From Trematomus loennbergii (Eukaryota > Chordata > Actinopteri > Perciformes > Nototheniidae): a DNA stretch of 64,000 nt. The notes under the pieces were generated by a model, which worked only from the letters and a program-made list of their open reading frames with translations, was not told the DNA's origin and searched no databases. Positions within the stretch are counted from its first letter, which is position 1. Each line of letters begins with the position of its first letter. This document shows, in pieces, positions 12,059 through 25,500 of the stretch. The position numbers were made by a program, and so were the translations under genes. Where the stretch lies: the NCBI GenBank assembly GCA_012861695.1, contig JAAOOA010001653.1, forward strand, positions 43,037 through 107,036. The letters run 5' to 3'.

Positions 12059-12245
12059 AGATAATGAACCCTAAATTGCTCCTGATTGCATGGCGATCAG
12101 TGTGAGTGTGAATCTTGTTCTCCCTTAGCAGGTGCATGCACTATATGAATGTGTGTATCCTGCCGTTCAACTTGACTTATGTCAAAGTAATTTGAGGGGT
12201 CACAAGAGTGGAAAAGTGCAATATAAATGCTGCCAATTTACCATA
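12059..12245. mobile_element. Retroposon 3'-end relic (left unit)
   Basis: It contains the fish retroposon 3' motif series (CCTAAATTGCTCCTGAT, GCATGGCGATCAGTGTGAG, AGTGGAAAAGTGCAATATAAATG). It is degenerate and its family is not certain. A duplicate lies at 15914-16097. Confidence 0.5.
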
Positions 12246-13237
12246 TACACTATTTCTATCTCCTTCCTTTCCATGATCTTTGAACTGAAGCTGATACTCT
12301 AGTTTTGGGTATTTCCGGAGTTTAAACTTGTAATACTGTTGTCCAGGGTGTGGTCCGTTTGCATTAGTCAACAATACACAGAAGGATTGGGCACTTGTTT
12401 CACCCGGTTATTTTCCAGTACCTCTTCAATCAAATAACAAAAGGAAAAACCCAAGAAGTTTGACTTTAAAAAAAAAATGAACCACCATCATATATACAAG
12501 TATATGTATATATGGAATAATTTATATTGTTTTTGTTTCCCAACAAACCAATAATCATTCATTTTATATGAATCGCATTGAAATCTGAGACGCAGGTGAT
12601 GATAAACATGTCTGTAACCATTCTGCCACTTTGAGTTTCACGCCATGTGAAAGATAAACATAGTGTCCCTGTCCATTAAACACCTGTTGTTCCCATAACC
12701 AGAACATTTGTGATGGTACTTTTCCCAATGAATCATGTCGCTAAAGAGGCCAAGACTAGGCTCATCACTTTGAAGCATTCCCAAATCAAATCTGTGCAAA
12801 AGTTAATGTTGATTGAACAAAATAACACAAACAATAACCAAAGCAGGACTATACGGTCAACAGAAAAGAGCAAGTTCAGACCGTTCGTCATCCACACACC
12901 AGGTGCCGTAAATACCTGACCACATCCATGTGATCATTGAATGATATACAACTGTGTGTGGTTAAAACAAATAAGTATAATACCAGGAATAATAAGCAAC
13001 AGCAAAAATGTAATAGTACATCAATATTATTTACTAAATGTATTGATTTTTTTAAAAGGTGTAGAAATAATTCCTTTGATTAACCCCTGGAGCGACCAGT
13101 GTGAATATGTAACATTCATGACAATAAAGGTTAGAAAAAAGGACTTCTGTTCACACACATATACAAGTGTACATCTGTGTCTTTATTGTTGTCAAAGGCA
13201 TGTTAACAAAACAGGTGAACACGTAACATCTCAGTTG

Positions 13238-13716
13238 CTAAGGACAAGTTGTGCGAGATGCACAAACTGAGGGAAGAGTTGATGAACACTTCCTATCATT
13301 CCACCTCCCTGACCAGTTGTTGTGTACACAGTCTTCACCTCTTAGGTTGTTTGGTTCCCCTTTATTCCAAAAGAAAAACTTGGCTACACACCCATCAGAC
13401 CACATCCATCTTCCTTCTTTGTGGATGTCACTGAGTCCGATCCATGTTGGTCCCTGAGCAAGGTCAACATTTTTGATCAGGAGTTTGACAAAATCCTCTT
13501 CCCTCCACTGTGGATAGACACCAGGTTGCCTCCCTGGGACAGACAGTGGAACTCTGCATCAGCCCAGGTCATCTTTGTGGCGATGTACTTGTAGCAGCGG
13601 CCGTAGAAGGAGAACCAGAATGAGGGACAGCTGCCACGCACAAGCTCCATTGGACGCTCATCTGAAGAAGACACAGCACCCAGAGCCAGGCCCAACAGGA
13701 AGAGGAAAACCAGCAT
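13238..13716 (-). pseudogene. C-type lectin copy 1: promoterless and frameshifted
   Basis: This is the left duplicate of the lectin at 17093-17572. It is 479 nt against 480 nt because one C is missing near 13499-13503, which shifts the frame after the motif LVSIHSGG and removes the EPN and WND sugar-binding residues. The duplication breakpoint at 13787 lies between the TATA box and the start codon of the parent, so this copy lacks that promoter. As read here it is a pseudogene. If the missing base is a consensus error it could be intact but still lacks the TATA box. Confidence 0.8.
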
Positions 13717-13954
13717 GATGATGTCACCGTCTCTGTCTGTTAAAGTTGCACTGAACCGTTGATGGAGATTGTGAAGCTTCAAGTGACACCTACAGTTATT
13801 TGTGTTTGTTTAGTTACACATTATTAATCAAGAAAATACAATCATTTTTTAAATAAATTATTCAAAATAATGATTGTATTTTGACGCTTTCCGATACCGA
13901 GAAAAGAAGAAGACGCTTTCCGATTGTTGATACCGGAAGTGATTTTCTGTGTTA

Positions 13955-14522
13955 CGGGCCGTCTCCACGGCAGCGTTAAAAAATCTTGGAGGTGGGCGTA
14001 TCTGAAGCTTGAGGATTTTTTGCGAGCAACCAATCACATGAATCTCCCGCCCGCGACATACGAAGCAAAAAAGCCCGAAGTAAACTGGATATAAACTCCC
14101 CAAAACAGGCGAAAACCTACCACTGTCTCTGCCACCTCCTCCATGCCTGGCTCCTCCGGTTTATATCCCGGTAGGTCTGGTCATAAAGCACCGGGTGATT
14201 GATTCGCTACCGCTAATTTCTCCTCCATGTTTTGGAATATGAGGAAATGACCTGCGGTATTTCTCTCCCAGCATACACGCCGTTTGATTGGCTAGAGCTT
14301 GAACTGTCAGATTTGCGTACACGGGATTTGATTGGCTGACGCTTCCTCCTCAGCTTCAAAAGTTGAACATTGTTCAACTTTGGATCTTGAAAATCCTGAG
14401 AATCTCCGCTCGCCTGCCCACAATGCATTTCGGCGAAAGCGAAAAAAAGTGACGTCACCCCATTCAAAGTGAATGGGCAGAAGCGTTTCAAGATTTTTTA
14501 ACGCTGCCGTGGAGACGGCCCG
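13955..14522. mobile_element. PIF/Harbinger-type MITE, right-unit copy
   Basis: The same element as 10109-10674 with the same TTA flanks. It was copied by the tandem duplication rather than by a second transposition, because the surrounding sequence is duplicated with it. Confidence 0.75.
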
Positions 14523-15674
14523 TTAGAGTTTTACTCGCTATAGGGTGTACTTTGAGGGATTTGACTCTGCACACCGTTTACATGCATAAAAACCTTCATA
14601 ACACACAAGGGGACGGGTAATAACCGGAAAAGCACGACACCTCTCCTTTAAATCAAATGTTGGCAGTGCTAAACATTGCCAGACCAAAACAAATGTTCTT
14701 TACAATCTCCAGAAGATGTTGGTCGGGAGGGATAATGGTCTGTTTTTAAAACGCTTTATAGCCAGTGAATACCAAAATGCCCATCACACTAAAGGTTTGT
14801 AAACATTTAATTGAGCCACCACATTACCACAAATAATTCCCACCTTGTGCAAAATGAAGATGAACATTAGGCAAAAAAGACCATGAGCTTGTGTGGATAT
14901 ATCGTATAAAACATTTATTCATTTCAGGGGAGACTTATTGCTGTGTCTCGTTTTACTTTTCATTCACAACTGATCGTCGCACTGACTTGCTCCTCTGCTG
15001 CCCTCCAGTGGCCACAAGGCACAACAGATACTTTTACATTACAGCATGTAGCTCCAAACCACAAAAGTATTTCCTTCAGAAAATGCACTTCACTAAAGCT
15101 CTAAACATGGCACATGAACCTGTCACCGCAACACAAATATAAACTATATACAATAAAATCAGGAATATAGTAGCTACAATATGAATGCTCTACAGTGAGC
15201 AGAGATGTATTTTTATGTGTGGGCATAATGTACAGGGTAATAGTCAAATGACTGCCACAAGGCCTTTCTATGACACTGAATAGGAACAGATCACAGCTCT
15301 GATTTAGTAGATCTTGCTGACCAACAATTGCTGAATAGGTTTAACAAAAAATAATCTTTAAAATTAGACTTTCTCAGAATAAAGAAAAATGATGTGCCTC
15401 ATGTAAAACAATTCTGCATTCCAGACTGACTCTTTTCACTTTTTTAATGTTACACCAGCAAACCCTTGTCCCCAGATGCTAAATTACTACTAAGCTACAT
15501 TTGAAACATTCAGCACTTTTCTATAACTTAGAGGCTGCACTGTCTGCTGTTCAGCAACAGTTAAGGAGACTGGCTTTAAAGGGGAGATGTGCTGTCAAAG
15601 TGTATGAATAATGCATTGTTTCCTTGTTAATAAGTGAACCATTATGTTGCATATATCACAAACACAAAAAGGAC

Positions 15675-15903
15675 TTTCATACACAGTAAGTGTACATCTG
15701 TGTCTTGTGGCCGAAGGCACGTTAACAGGTGAACAGTGACCTGGTTCAATAAGATGTCATATCTCAGTTGCTAAACACAAGCTATGCCAGATGCACAAAC
15801 TGAGTGATAAGAATAATAATGGAAATCATTCCATTTGTGATCAAAACCGTAGTTGGTGTGGACAGTCTTCATTTCCATCATTGTTGGGCTCTCCTGAACT
15901 CTA
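15675..15903 (-). pseudogene. Decayed C-type lectin 3' end (right unit)
   Basis: The duplicate of the 11820-12050 relic, with the same relation to the intact lectin gene at 17093-17572. Confidence 0.6.
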
Positions 15904-17092
15904 AGAGACAAAGATAATGAACCCTAAATTGCTCCTGATTGCATGGCGATCAGTGTGAGTGTGAATCTTGTTCTCCCTTAGCAGGTGCATGCACTATATG
16001 AATGTGTGTATCCTGCCGTTCAACTTGACTTATGTCAAAGTAATTTGAGGGGTCACAAGAGTGGAAAAGTGCAATATAAATGCTGCCAATTTACCATATA
16101 CACTATTTCTATCTCCTTCCTTTCCATGATCTTTGAACTGAAGCTGATACTCTAGTTTTGGGTTATTTCCGGAGTTTAAACTTGTAATACTGTTGTCCAG
16201 GGTGTGGTCCGTTTGCATTAGTCAACAATACACAGAAGGATTGGGCACTTGTTTCACCCGGTTATTTTCCAGTACCTCTTCAATCAAATAACAAAAGGAA
16301 AAACCCAAGAAGTTTGACTTTAAAAAAAAAAATGAACCACCATCATATATACAAGTATATGTATATATGGAATAATTTATATTGTTTTTGTTTCCCAACA
16401 AACCAATAATCATTCATTTTATATGAATCGCATTGAAATCTGAGACGCAGGTGATGATAAACATGTCTGTAACCATTCTGCCACTTTGAGTTTCACGCCA
16501 TGTGAAAGATAAACATAGTGTCCCTGTCCATTAAACACCTGTTGTTCCCATAACCAGAACATTTGTGATGGTACTTTTCCCAATGAATCATGTCGCTAAA
16601 GAGGCCAAGACTAGGCTCATCACTTTGAAGCATTCCCAAATCAAATCTGTGCAAAAGTTAATGTTGATTGAACAAAATAACACAAACAATAACCAAAGCA
16701 GGACTATACGGTCAACAGAAAAGAGCAAGTTCAGACCGTTCGTCATCCACACACCAGGTGCCGTAAATACCTGACCACATCCATGTGATCATTGAATGAT
16801 ATACAACTGTGTGTGGTTAAAACAAATAAGTATAATACCAGGAATAATAAGCAACAGCAAAAATGTAATAGTACATCAATATTATTTACTAAATGTATTG
16901 ATTTTTTTAAAAGGTGTAGAAATAATTCCTTTGATTAACCCCTGGAGCGACCAGTGTGAATATGTAACATTCATGACAATAAAGGTTAGAAAAAAGGACT
17001 TCTGTTCACACACATATACAAGTGTACATCTGTGTCTTTATTGTTGTCAAAGGCATGTTAACAAAACAGGTGAACACGTAACATCTCAGTTG

Positions 17093-17572
17093 CTAAGGAC
17101 AAGTTGTGCGAGATGCACAAACTGAGGGAAGAGTTGATGAACACTTCCTATCATTCCACCTCCCTGACCAGTTGTTGTGTACACAGTCTTCACCTCTTAG
17201 GTTGTTTGGTTCCCCTTTATTCCAAAAGAAAAACTTGGCTACACACCCATCAGACCACATCCATCTTCCTTCTTTGTGGATGTCACTGAGTCCGATCCAT
17301 GTTGGTCCCTGAGCAAGGTCAACATTTTTGATCAGGAGTTTGACAAAATCCTCTTCCCCTCCACTGTGGATAGACACCAGGTTGCCTCCCTGGGACAGAC
17401 AGTGGAACTCTGCATCAGCCCAGGTCATCTTTGTGGCGATGTACTTGTAGCAGCGGCCGTAGAAGGAGAACCAGAATGAGGGACAGCTGCCACGCACAAG
17501 CTCCATTGGACGCTCATCTGAAGAAGACACAGCACCCAGAGCCAGGCCCAACAGGAAGAGGAAAACCAGCAT
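17093..17572 (-). CDS. Secreted C-type lectin, single-exon frame
   Basis: A 159-residue protein. The signal peptide MLVFLFLLGLALGAVSS is followed by a complete C-type lectin domain: CPSFWFSFYGRCYKY at the start, the WIGLSD region, EPN (mannose-type calcium/sugar site), CVHNNW and WND, with the expected cysteines. It resembles small fish lectins (lactose-binding lectin or type II antifreeze-like class), which bind sugars on microbes or in mucus. The internal Met at 17570-17572 was chosen because the open frame from 17701 adds 43 residues ahead of the signal peptide and overlaps the TATA region. The coding part has no intron, unusual for this family. An AATAAA (minus) lies at about 17036-17041. 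The start falls about 85 bp downstream of a TATA box. Confidence 0.85.
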   Translation of the reverse strand: MLVFLFLLGLALGAVSSSDERPMELVRGSCPSFWFSFYGRCYKYIATKMTWADAEFHCLSQGGNLVSIHSGGEEDFVKLLIKNVDLAQGPTWIGLSDIHKEGRWMWSDGCVAKFFFWNKGEPNNLRGEDCVHNNWSGRWNDRKCSSTLPSVCASRTTCP

Positions 17573-17652
17573 GATGATGTCACCGTCTCTGTCTGTTAAA
17601 GTTGCACTGAACCGTTGATGGAGATTGTGAAGCTTCAAGTGACAGGCTGCTT

Positions 17653-17736
17653 CTTTATATATGTGTGGGAATGTGACGTCATTGTCACGTGACGTGATCA
17701 CATGACCGTGACCGATAAATTGTAAGTTATAAAAGT
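17653..17736. promoter_or_regulatory. Compact bidirectional promoter: opposed TATA boxes, CRE and E-box
   Basis: Minus strand: ATATATAAAG at 17653-17662 serves the lectin. Plus strand: TTATAAAAG at 17728-17736 faces right. Between them lie a full palindromic CRE, TGACGTCA (17674-17681), a CACGTG E-box (17686-17691) and a second TGACGTG-type site overlapping it. The layout suggests divergent, cAMP- or stress-responsive transcription. Only the right duplication unit has this block. Confidence 0.55.
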
Positions 17737-17754
17737 TTTGCCGGCAGTTTCAGA

Positions 17755-18732
<978 letters not shown>

Positions 18733-19557
18733 CTGGGGAGGAAAGCGTGAGTAATTCACCAAAGAAATGCGATGACGGCCGAGCGGAGTCCTGGAGCCGC
18801 TGGAGCGTCCTGTTGTCCTGCACCGCGGCCAGGGATGGACCCACACAAACTCCACTGTATCTACAAAAAAGCTTTAAAACCAATTTGTTTCAACTACACA
18901 ACTACTATGTTTCTCTCTCTGAACTGATATACCCGCCTTTTTTTCTTAAAAAAAAACTATGCTGTTAACCGGTCTCGCCTGTCTCTTCAGAGAAATCCAG
19001 ATATTTCAAATAATTTGAATGTCATAGAAATAGAATCGAGTCTTTAGTCTTTGAGCAGTGGTGAAGATTCTGCTGATCTCAGCTGCCCGTTGATTCTGGA
19101 GTCCTCCAGTTGTGTTCACATGGCCAGTCACTGTCACTGTTTGTTTAAGCACCACCCTCCTACAGTTAAGTCATATTTCTCAACCTGCCCAGTATGGAAG
19201 TCTTAAAGGAGCACGACGTGTATTCAGTTCAGTGAGCACTGTGGAGACCAGCAGGAAAAAGCTCAGTTTGGCTTATAATGAGAGTAAAGGAGGAGAGATT
19301 TAGAACATGGAGGATGTATGGTCCAGGATTCCTTTTAGCCAAGTGACTCAAAGTAAATAATCTTACATAACAATATATATATATATATATACACATATAA
19401 TGGCATTGTGAAAAACAGTTTACGACAGAGAGTTTAAATGAGCTCATTTTAATGACAAAATGCAAAGTGTCTGTTTTAAATCTGAGCGACCATAACTGCA
19501 ATTATAATTGTGGTGAGTCGTGAAACAATACAGTTTTTTACAGGTGTTTTTATTTAT
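18733..19557. other. Spacer between the MAPKAPK-like exon and dnah1 3' end
   Basis: No exon was recognised. It includes a short (TA)n at about 19373-19392. The dnah1 polyadenylation region is at the right edge. Confidence 0.5.
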
Positions 19558-22500
19558 TCAGTAGTCCAGTGCACAGATGAGGGCGACTCCCCGTTTGATC
19601 CAGTGTCTCTGACTTTGATCTGTAGGCAGCTCCACTGCCATCACATAGTTGGTGGAATGACCGGTGGTAGACAGAGTCCCTACAAAAGCACACAAAAGCA
19701 GTTTCAGACATAAGGACATTTCAATTAAGTGTTTTTCCATCCCAGCACTGAGTTTAGGTGTTTCTGGGCCGTCTGAAGTGCCAGCACAAGGTGTTGGCTA
19801 CGTGCTGCGGGTGGAAAATACAGAGCAGCACTTTCAGACGCTTCGTGAAACAAGACACTAACTGGAGTCTATTTTGGGTGAGTAATAAAACCACCAAAAA
19901 GGAGATACACACAAACACTAGAGTGAGCTGCCCAACACCTAGACACTCTGAAAAACACAGAGAAAGGATTACATTTATGTATTTCCTTTACTAAAAAACA
20001 CATTTAATATATCAACTTGTTACCCATGCGTTATATAATCTTATAATAATAAATGTAGTCAGTTGGGCTTCCTCAACCTGTTAAGTACGGAAAAGCTGCC
20101 TCCTCCCTTTCAGATTTTGATAGGGTAGATAACAGATTATGGGTTACATGATAATAAAATGGTAATTCCTGGATTTAAAACTCTCGGCCGATCCTCTTTG
20201 TAATAAAAAAGTGAGAGTTATATAGAGAATACATTTAGATCAGGGGAAAAATTAAATGAAGACAATAATTCGACCCCCCACCCCCCATCCCTTATGTTAT
20301 AGTTCTGTTTTGTTTGTTTGTTTGTGTGTGTAAATATACAATAAAATTGAAATGATAATGTGGTCTAGATGATCCTGTGTGTACTGACCGGCCCGTGTGA
20401 GGGTCTTATAGATGGGGCAGATGTAGACCCCCGAGGTGGGGGCTTTGCGGTTGGGTTTGGGGATCAGCCTGATCAGAACCATCTCTGTGTAGAGCTCCTT
20501 GGGCCTGCATTCAGTGATTTGACCCGCTTCACTATCCCAACGAGCGCCCTCCATGAAGAGACCGTGGATGTAGCAGCCTGTGTTTGGCTTCTCTGTTATC
20601 TCTGACGCCAACTTCTCTATCACCTGATGGGAAGAAGGGATTACAAAAGAGATGAACTAAAGTATATCAGGGACATTGAGCTTTATTCTCACAAATGTAT
20701 GACAAGAGAATATTCATGTTTATTTTCTCATAAAAAACTATTGTAATCTATTGAGTTTTTTGTCATATTATGACCCCTTCCAAATAGTGTTAATTTCGTC
20801 AGCTATTTTTTAATTTAGTTTTAGTCATAGTCCTGTGTTAAATTTCCTTTTTCGTTTTAGTCATATTTAGTCACCTTCATCCTGTTTTTATTTAGTCAAG
20901 TTTTAGTCGACTAAAAGTCTGAGCATTTTAGTCTTATTTTAGTCGACTAAAACAGTAACTATTTTAGTCAAGATTTAGTCGACTAAAAGTCTGAGCATTT
21001 TAGTCTTATTTTAGTCGAAGAAAACTAATTATTTTAGTCTACTTTTTGTCAATGAAAACTGTTGAGTCTTTTTTAGTCATCAGATTATATTGAACATTTC
21101 AGTCAAACTAGTCTAGCCAAAACCAATAATTTGTCATTTTAGTCAAACTTATTTCACAATAAGATTATATCTTGTCCTTATTTGATGAAAAACACAGGTT
21201 GAATGATTAAGAATGCAGCTTTGCAGAGAGTATCTGGTCAGGTTTGTGGTGTTTTTACCAGCTGTGTTATGGCCACATTGCTTCCCTTCTGATAAAACAA
21301 TGCATTCGCTTTTTTTCTCCGCCTCATTGTAGCAAAAATGGGCCCAAATATCACATCGTTTCTTTCTCCCAAGCAGTGGTGGCTTTATACTTTTTCGTTG
21401 TCAGTAATTTTGACAGACAAGATCGTAACATTTCCGTCATAATCCATTATTACCCGTCGAGTGCACAATGTATCACTCACTCGCGCTGACGGGGGGGTAT
21501 TCGGTTAACGCGAGTGCGACCACTGCTCCCAATCCCTGTTGTTGCCATTTTATTTTCTATTAAATAAGGTTAGTTAGACCATGAGTTAGACCCGAGTCTT
21601 CCTGACAGTTCACAGTGTGCCGCTGTCCGGTGTATTTCAAATGTACCGCCGCGCGCGGCACAGACACACAGCTGCTGCACCCATAGATATATATACACTA
21701 GATGGCTCATGGGAGATTTTCCAGCGTAGCTCACCGGCCGCCATCTTGCTACAGTCAACAGCTACTCTGGTACGCGCTATGGTAGCTGTTGTAAGGTGAG
21801 TGATCTGCACAAAAATACTCTTAACTCGCTGAAATCGTGACTGATTTACAAACGGTTTGGTTTATTATAAACATTATTAGTATGGCTATGATACAGGATG
21901 CTTAGACATGTTGAAATTGCAGATTTTCTTTATGTATGTCATGTGTGGTTGTATTTATTAGCTGGCTAATAACAAGAGGCTGTGAGTGAGACCTAACATT
22001 TCAACATAACTTAAGTTACACATGATTTCTTCCAAGTGGTTTGGCTTGTTAAAAACATCTTACATTTAGATACATTATGATACAGGAAATTGCTGGCTTT
22101 GTGTTTACAGAAGTACCTGACTATGCCGGACTTTTGTGCAGCCTACGGATGCTCTAATCGCCGCAGTCTGGAAACAAGAACCCATGGAATTACCTTTCAC
22201 TTGTAAGATATGACAATATTATGACTATAATTAGGATAATCGTTAATTACTTAGTGGATGTATGTACATTACAAGTTCTGCTACACAGGATCAGTGGGGC
22301 TATGTGAGATAATAGTATTGCAAGATTGTTGTTGACCCAGCTTCTTTAGAATATGTTGCTACCATTTCTTTACACAATTATTTAATGTTTCTTTTGGACA
22401 CCTTTTTTATAACTCTTAGTGTGGTTGTCTTATTCTTAAAGTATACATACATTACATACATACATACAATTACCCAAAAATATGATAATTTCGGTGTGTA

Positions 22501-25500
22501 TTTTTGTCCTTACCCTTAATGTTAAAGGAAAGAAGGGAGGAAAATGTTGACAATAATTTATATATCTGGCTACCTTTCTCATGTTTTTAAGGTTTCCCAA
22601 AACCGGAGAGAGGAGGAGGCAGTGGGAAGTTGCCCTAAGAAGGCAGGACACTGCTCTGCAGTGAGCACTTCAGTTGTGAGACTTTGACAGGACGGGGCAG
22701 ACTGTCCGGCTTAAAGATGGTGTTGTGCCAACAGTATTCAACTTCCCAGCTCATATTCAAAGGGTATGTGTATCATTGGCCAACAAGAATTCAAGGTGTA
22801 TAAGATTGATATATAAATATGTGATTAAATGTCACACTTTAGTTTTTCTTTCTGCAAGTTTAGGAATAAATAATGTGTTGTGTATTACAGCACATTTTAA
22901 ACACTCAAAATGTCTTTAATTATGTTTATTTTAGCCGGAAGCAACAAGAAGCACAACCACTTCTAGAAGAGCGGAAGATGAACCTCAGCCTAATGTTGTG
23001 AGTATTCTGAATGTGGCCAAGACCAGAGAGATGGTCATTGATTTCAGGAGGGTGAGGACGTCTCCTCTACCCCTGTGCATTCTGGGAGAGGATGTGGCTG
23101 TTGTGGAGGACTACAAGTACCTGGGAGTGCACTTAGACAATGGGCTGAACTGGAGGATCAACACTGACGCTGTGCACAAGAAGGGGATGAGCAGACTCTA
23201 TTTTCTGAGGAAGCTGAGATCCTTCAACGTGTGCAGCAAGATGCTGGAGATCTTCTACCGGTCTGTTGTGGCTAGTGCACTCTTCTTTGCTGCGGTCTGC
23301 TGGGGGGCAGCATAAGAGACGGTGACACCAGCAGGATCAATAAACTGATCAGGAAAGCTGGGTCTGTCCTCGGCATCAAGCTGGACCCCTTTGAAGCTGT
23401 GGTGGAGAGGAGGACACTGAACATTCCTGCCCACTGCCATAACTCTACAACAAATCACCTCTGGCTGGAAGAGAACTCTCTGCTCCATAGTTTATCTTGA
23501 ATATAACCACGTTGTACATTTTACACATATATAATCTGTTCAATATTTAATATTTAACATTAATATTCCATATGCCTTATATTTATGTATATGTATATTA
23601 GATATATATAATATCCTGCCAAACTCAACATGTATATTTTCCTCTTTCTTTATTTTCTTTATTTTTCTTGCTTATTTCTAATTTATTGTAAAATGCCTTT
23701 TCCCTTATGTTGCTGTAACTAAAAATGTTTTCCCAAATTGGGATCAATAAAGTACCATCTTATCTTATCTCATCTTATCTGCATGTGGAATGTCACTAAC
23801 AAATGAGAGCATCATATGGCTTGTCATATTAAATCCTTATCTCGGTGGTACCCAGGAAGGTCTATGATGGTGTTACTAGGAGAGCCCAATATCATTTGAG
23901 GTGGTACTCTGTGTAAAAAGTTTGAGAACCACTGGCCATCTCACTTGCTCTATGTCACTCATACACTTGAATAAACATGTGCAAACATTGAAACTACACC
24001 CAGGGGTTGGCAACCTTTACAATCAAAAAAGCCATTTTTGTCCAGAGCCTCAAAACATGATATAAGGGGACAAGCCTATTCAGATCAATTTCTTAAAAGT
24101 ACGCTGAGTTGTGTTTTCTGTTGGAGAACGTAAAACATTTTTAGGAGAATAGAAACCACACCAAGTTCTTCTTAATAATAATACATTTATTTTGGGGGCC
24201 GCCTTTCATAACACCCAAGGACACCTTACAGGGCATAGGGGCAATATAGGGAACAATTAAAACTGGATTTAGTGAGATATCAGCCGGGGTAAGACAAGAC
24301 AAACAACAGTAAATGGACTACAGAAGGACACAGGGTACAGTTTATATTATTCTTGGGCTTTTTTCGACTACAAGAACTCAGCGCACCGTGCTGTGAAGTG
24401 GTAACGTATTTAAAAGGTTCTGGATTTGTTTACAAATCTAGAAACTAAATACAAAACTAGGACGATATGAAGATCTCATGTCAAAAATAATTGTGATAAA
24501 TGAGACAGAACTGGCCTGTCTGTGAGCTCATTTTATGTTGGTTTGGTTCTTCTGATAAAGGTGTGAATATCTAAATAATATACCACCATATGCTATTGTC
24601 ATTAGTTGTGTCCCTGTTCTTCAAGCTAAGGCATTGCTAAATTAATTAACAACTCTTGGCTTACAGAGTGGTAACATGAGACCGATTTTTATATATAAAA
24701 TATAAATATATTTTAATTTTATAATTTATTTGAAATATTAACAATATAATCAAATAAATGGAAATATGTACACCGGCAAATATTTAATATAAATACCTTG
24801 TGTGTGTATAGCTATTGCTTTATCTGCTTAATGTTATTTTCATATGAAAGTCCATGATTATAAGTATGCAGTATCATAACTACATCTTTGATGTTTATAA
24901 AAAACCAAACCGTTTGAAAATTGGTTGAAAATTGAGCAAGCTATGGTTATTTAAATAGTAAACCATAATGTTATGAATGAGAGCACTGCCTGTAGCAAGA
25001 TGGCGGCCATGTGGCAACGTCGGTCTCCATTGGCCAGCAGCGCGGGTGAGTCATCTAGTGTTTATATACAGGACTGTCTCAGAAAATTAGAATATTGTGA
25101 TAAAGTTCTTTATTTTCTGTAATGCAATTAAAAAAACAAAAATGTCATACATTCTGGATTCATTACAAATCAACTGAAATATTGCAAGCCTTTTATTATT
25201 TTAATATTGCTGATTATGGCATACAGCTTAAGAAAACTCAAAAATCCTATCTCTAAATATTAGAATATCATGAAAAAGTATACTAGTAGGGTGTTCAACG
25301 AATCACTTGAATCGTCTAATTAACTCGAAACACCTGCAAGGGTTTCCTGAGCCTTGAAAAACACTCAGCTTGGTTCAGTAAACTAAATCACAAGTATGGG
25401 GAAGACTGCTGATCTGACTGCTGTCAGGAGGGTAAGACACAAAAAGAAATTTCTCAAAGAGCAAGCTGTTCACAGAGTGCAGTTTCAAAGCACATCCACA

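Larger units (their letters stand above)
9941..13787. repeat. 3.85-kb tandem duplication, left unit
   Basis: This unit is repeated head-to-tail at 13788-17643. The junction shows only an AC overlap: the lectin leader here runs into ACACCTACAG, the same words that begin the unit. The two units differ mainly by one- or two-base indels in homopolymers (for example AAGGGACGG against AAGGGGACGG, TCCCAG against TCCCCAG, CTTCCCTCC against CTTCCCCTCC) and very few substitutions. Confidence 0.95.
13788..17643. repeat. 3.85-kb tandem duplication, right unit
   Basis: It matches 9941-13787. Unlike the left unit it continues into unique sequence with a TATA box upstream of the lectin, so it is the unit that contains the original promoter junction. 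Confidence 0.95.

Noticed and set aside
17573..17701. N-terminal extension of the lectin to a Met at 17701
   Set aside because: It would place 43 residues before a clear signal peptide and overlaps the TATA box and CRE.
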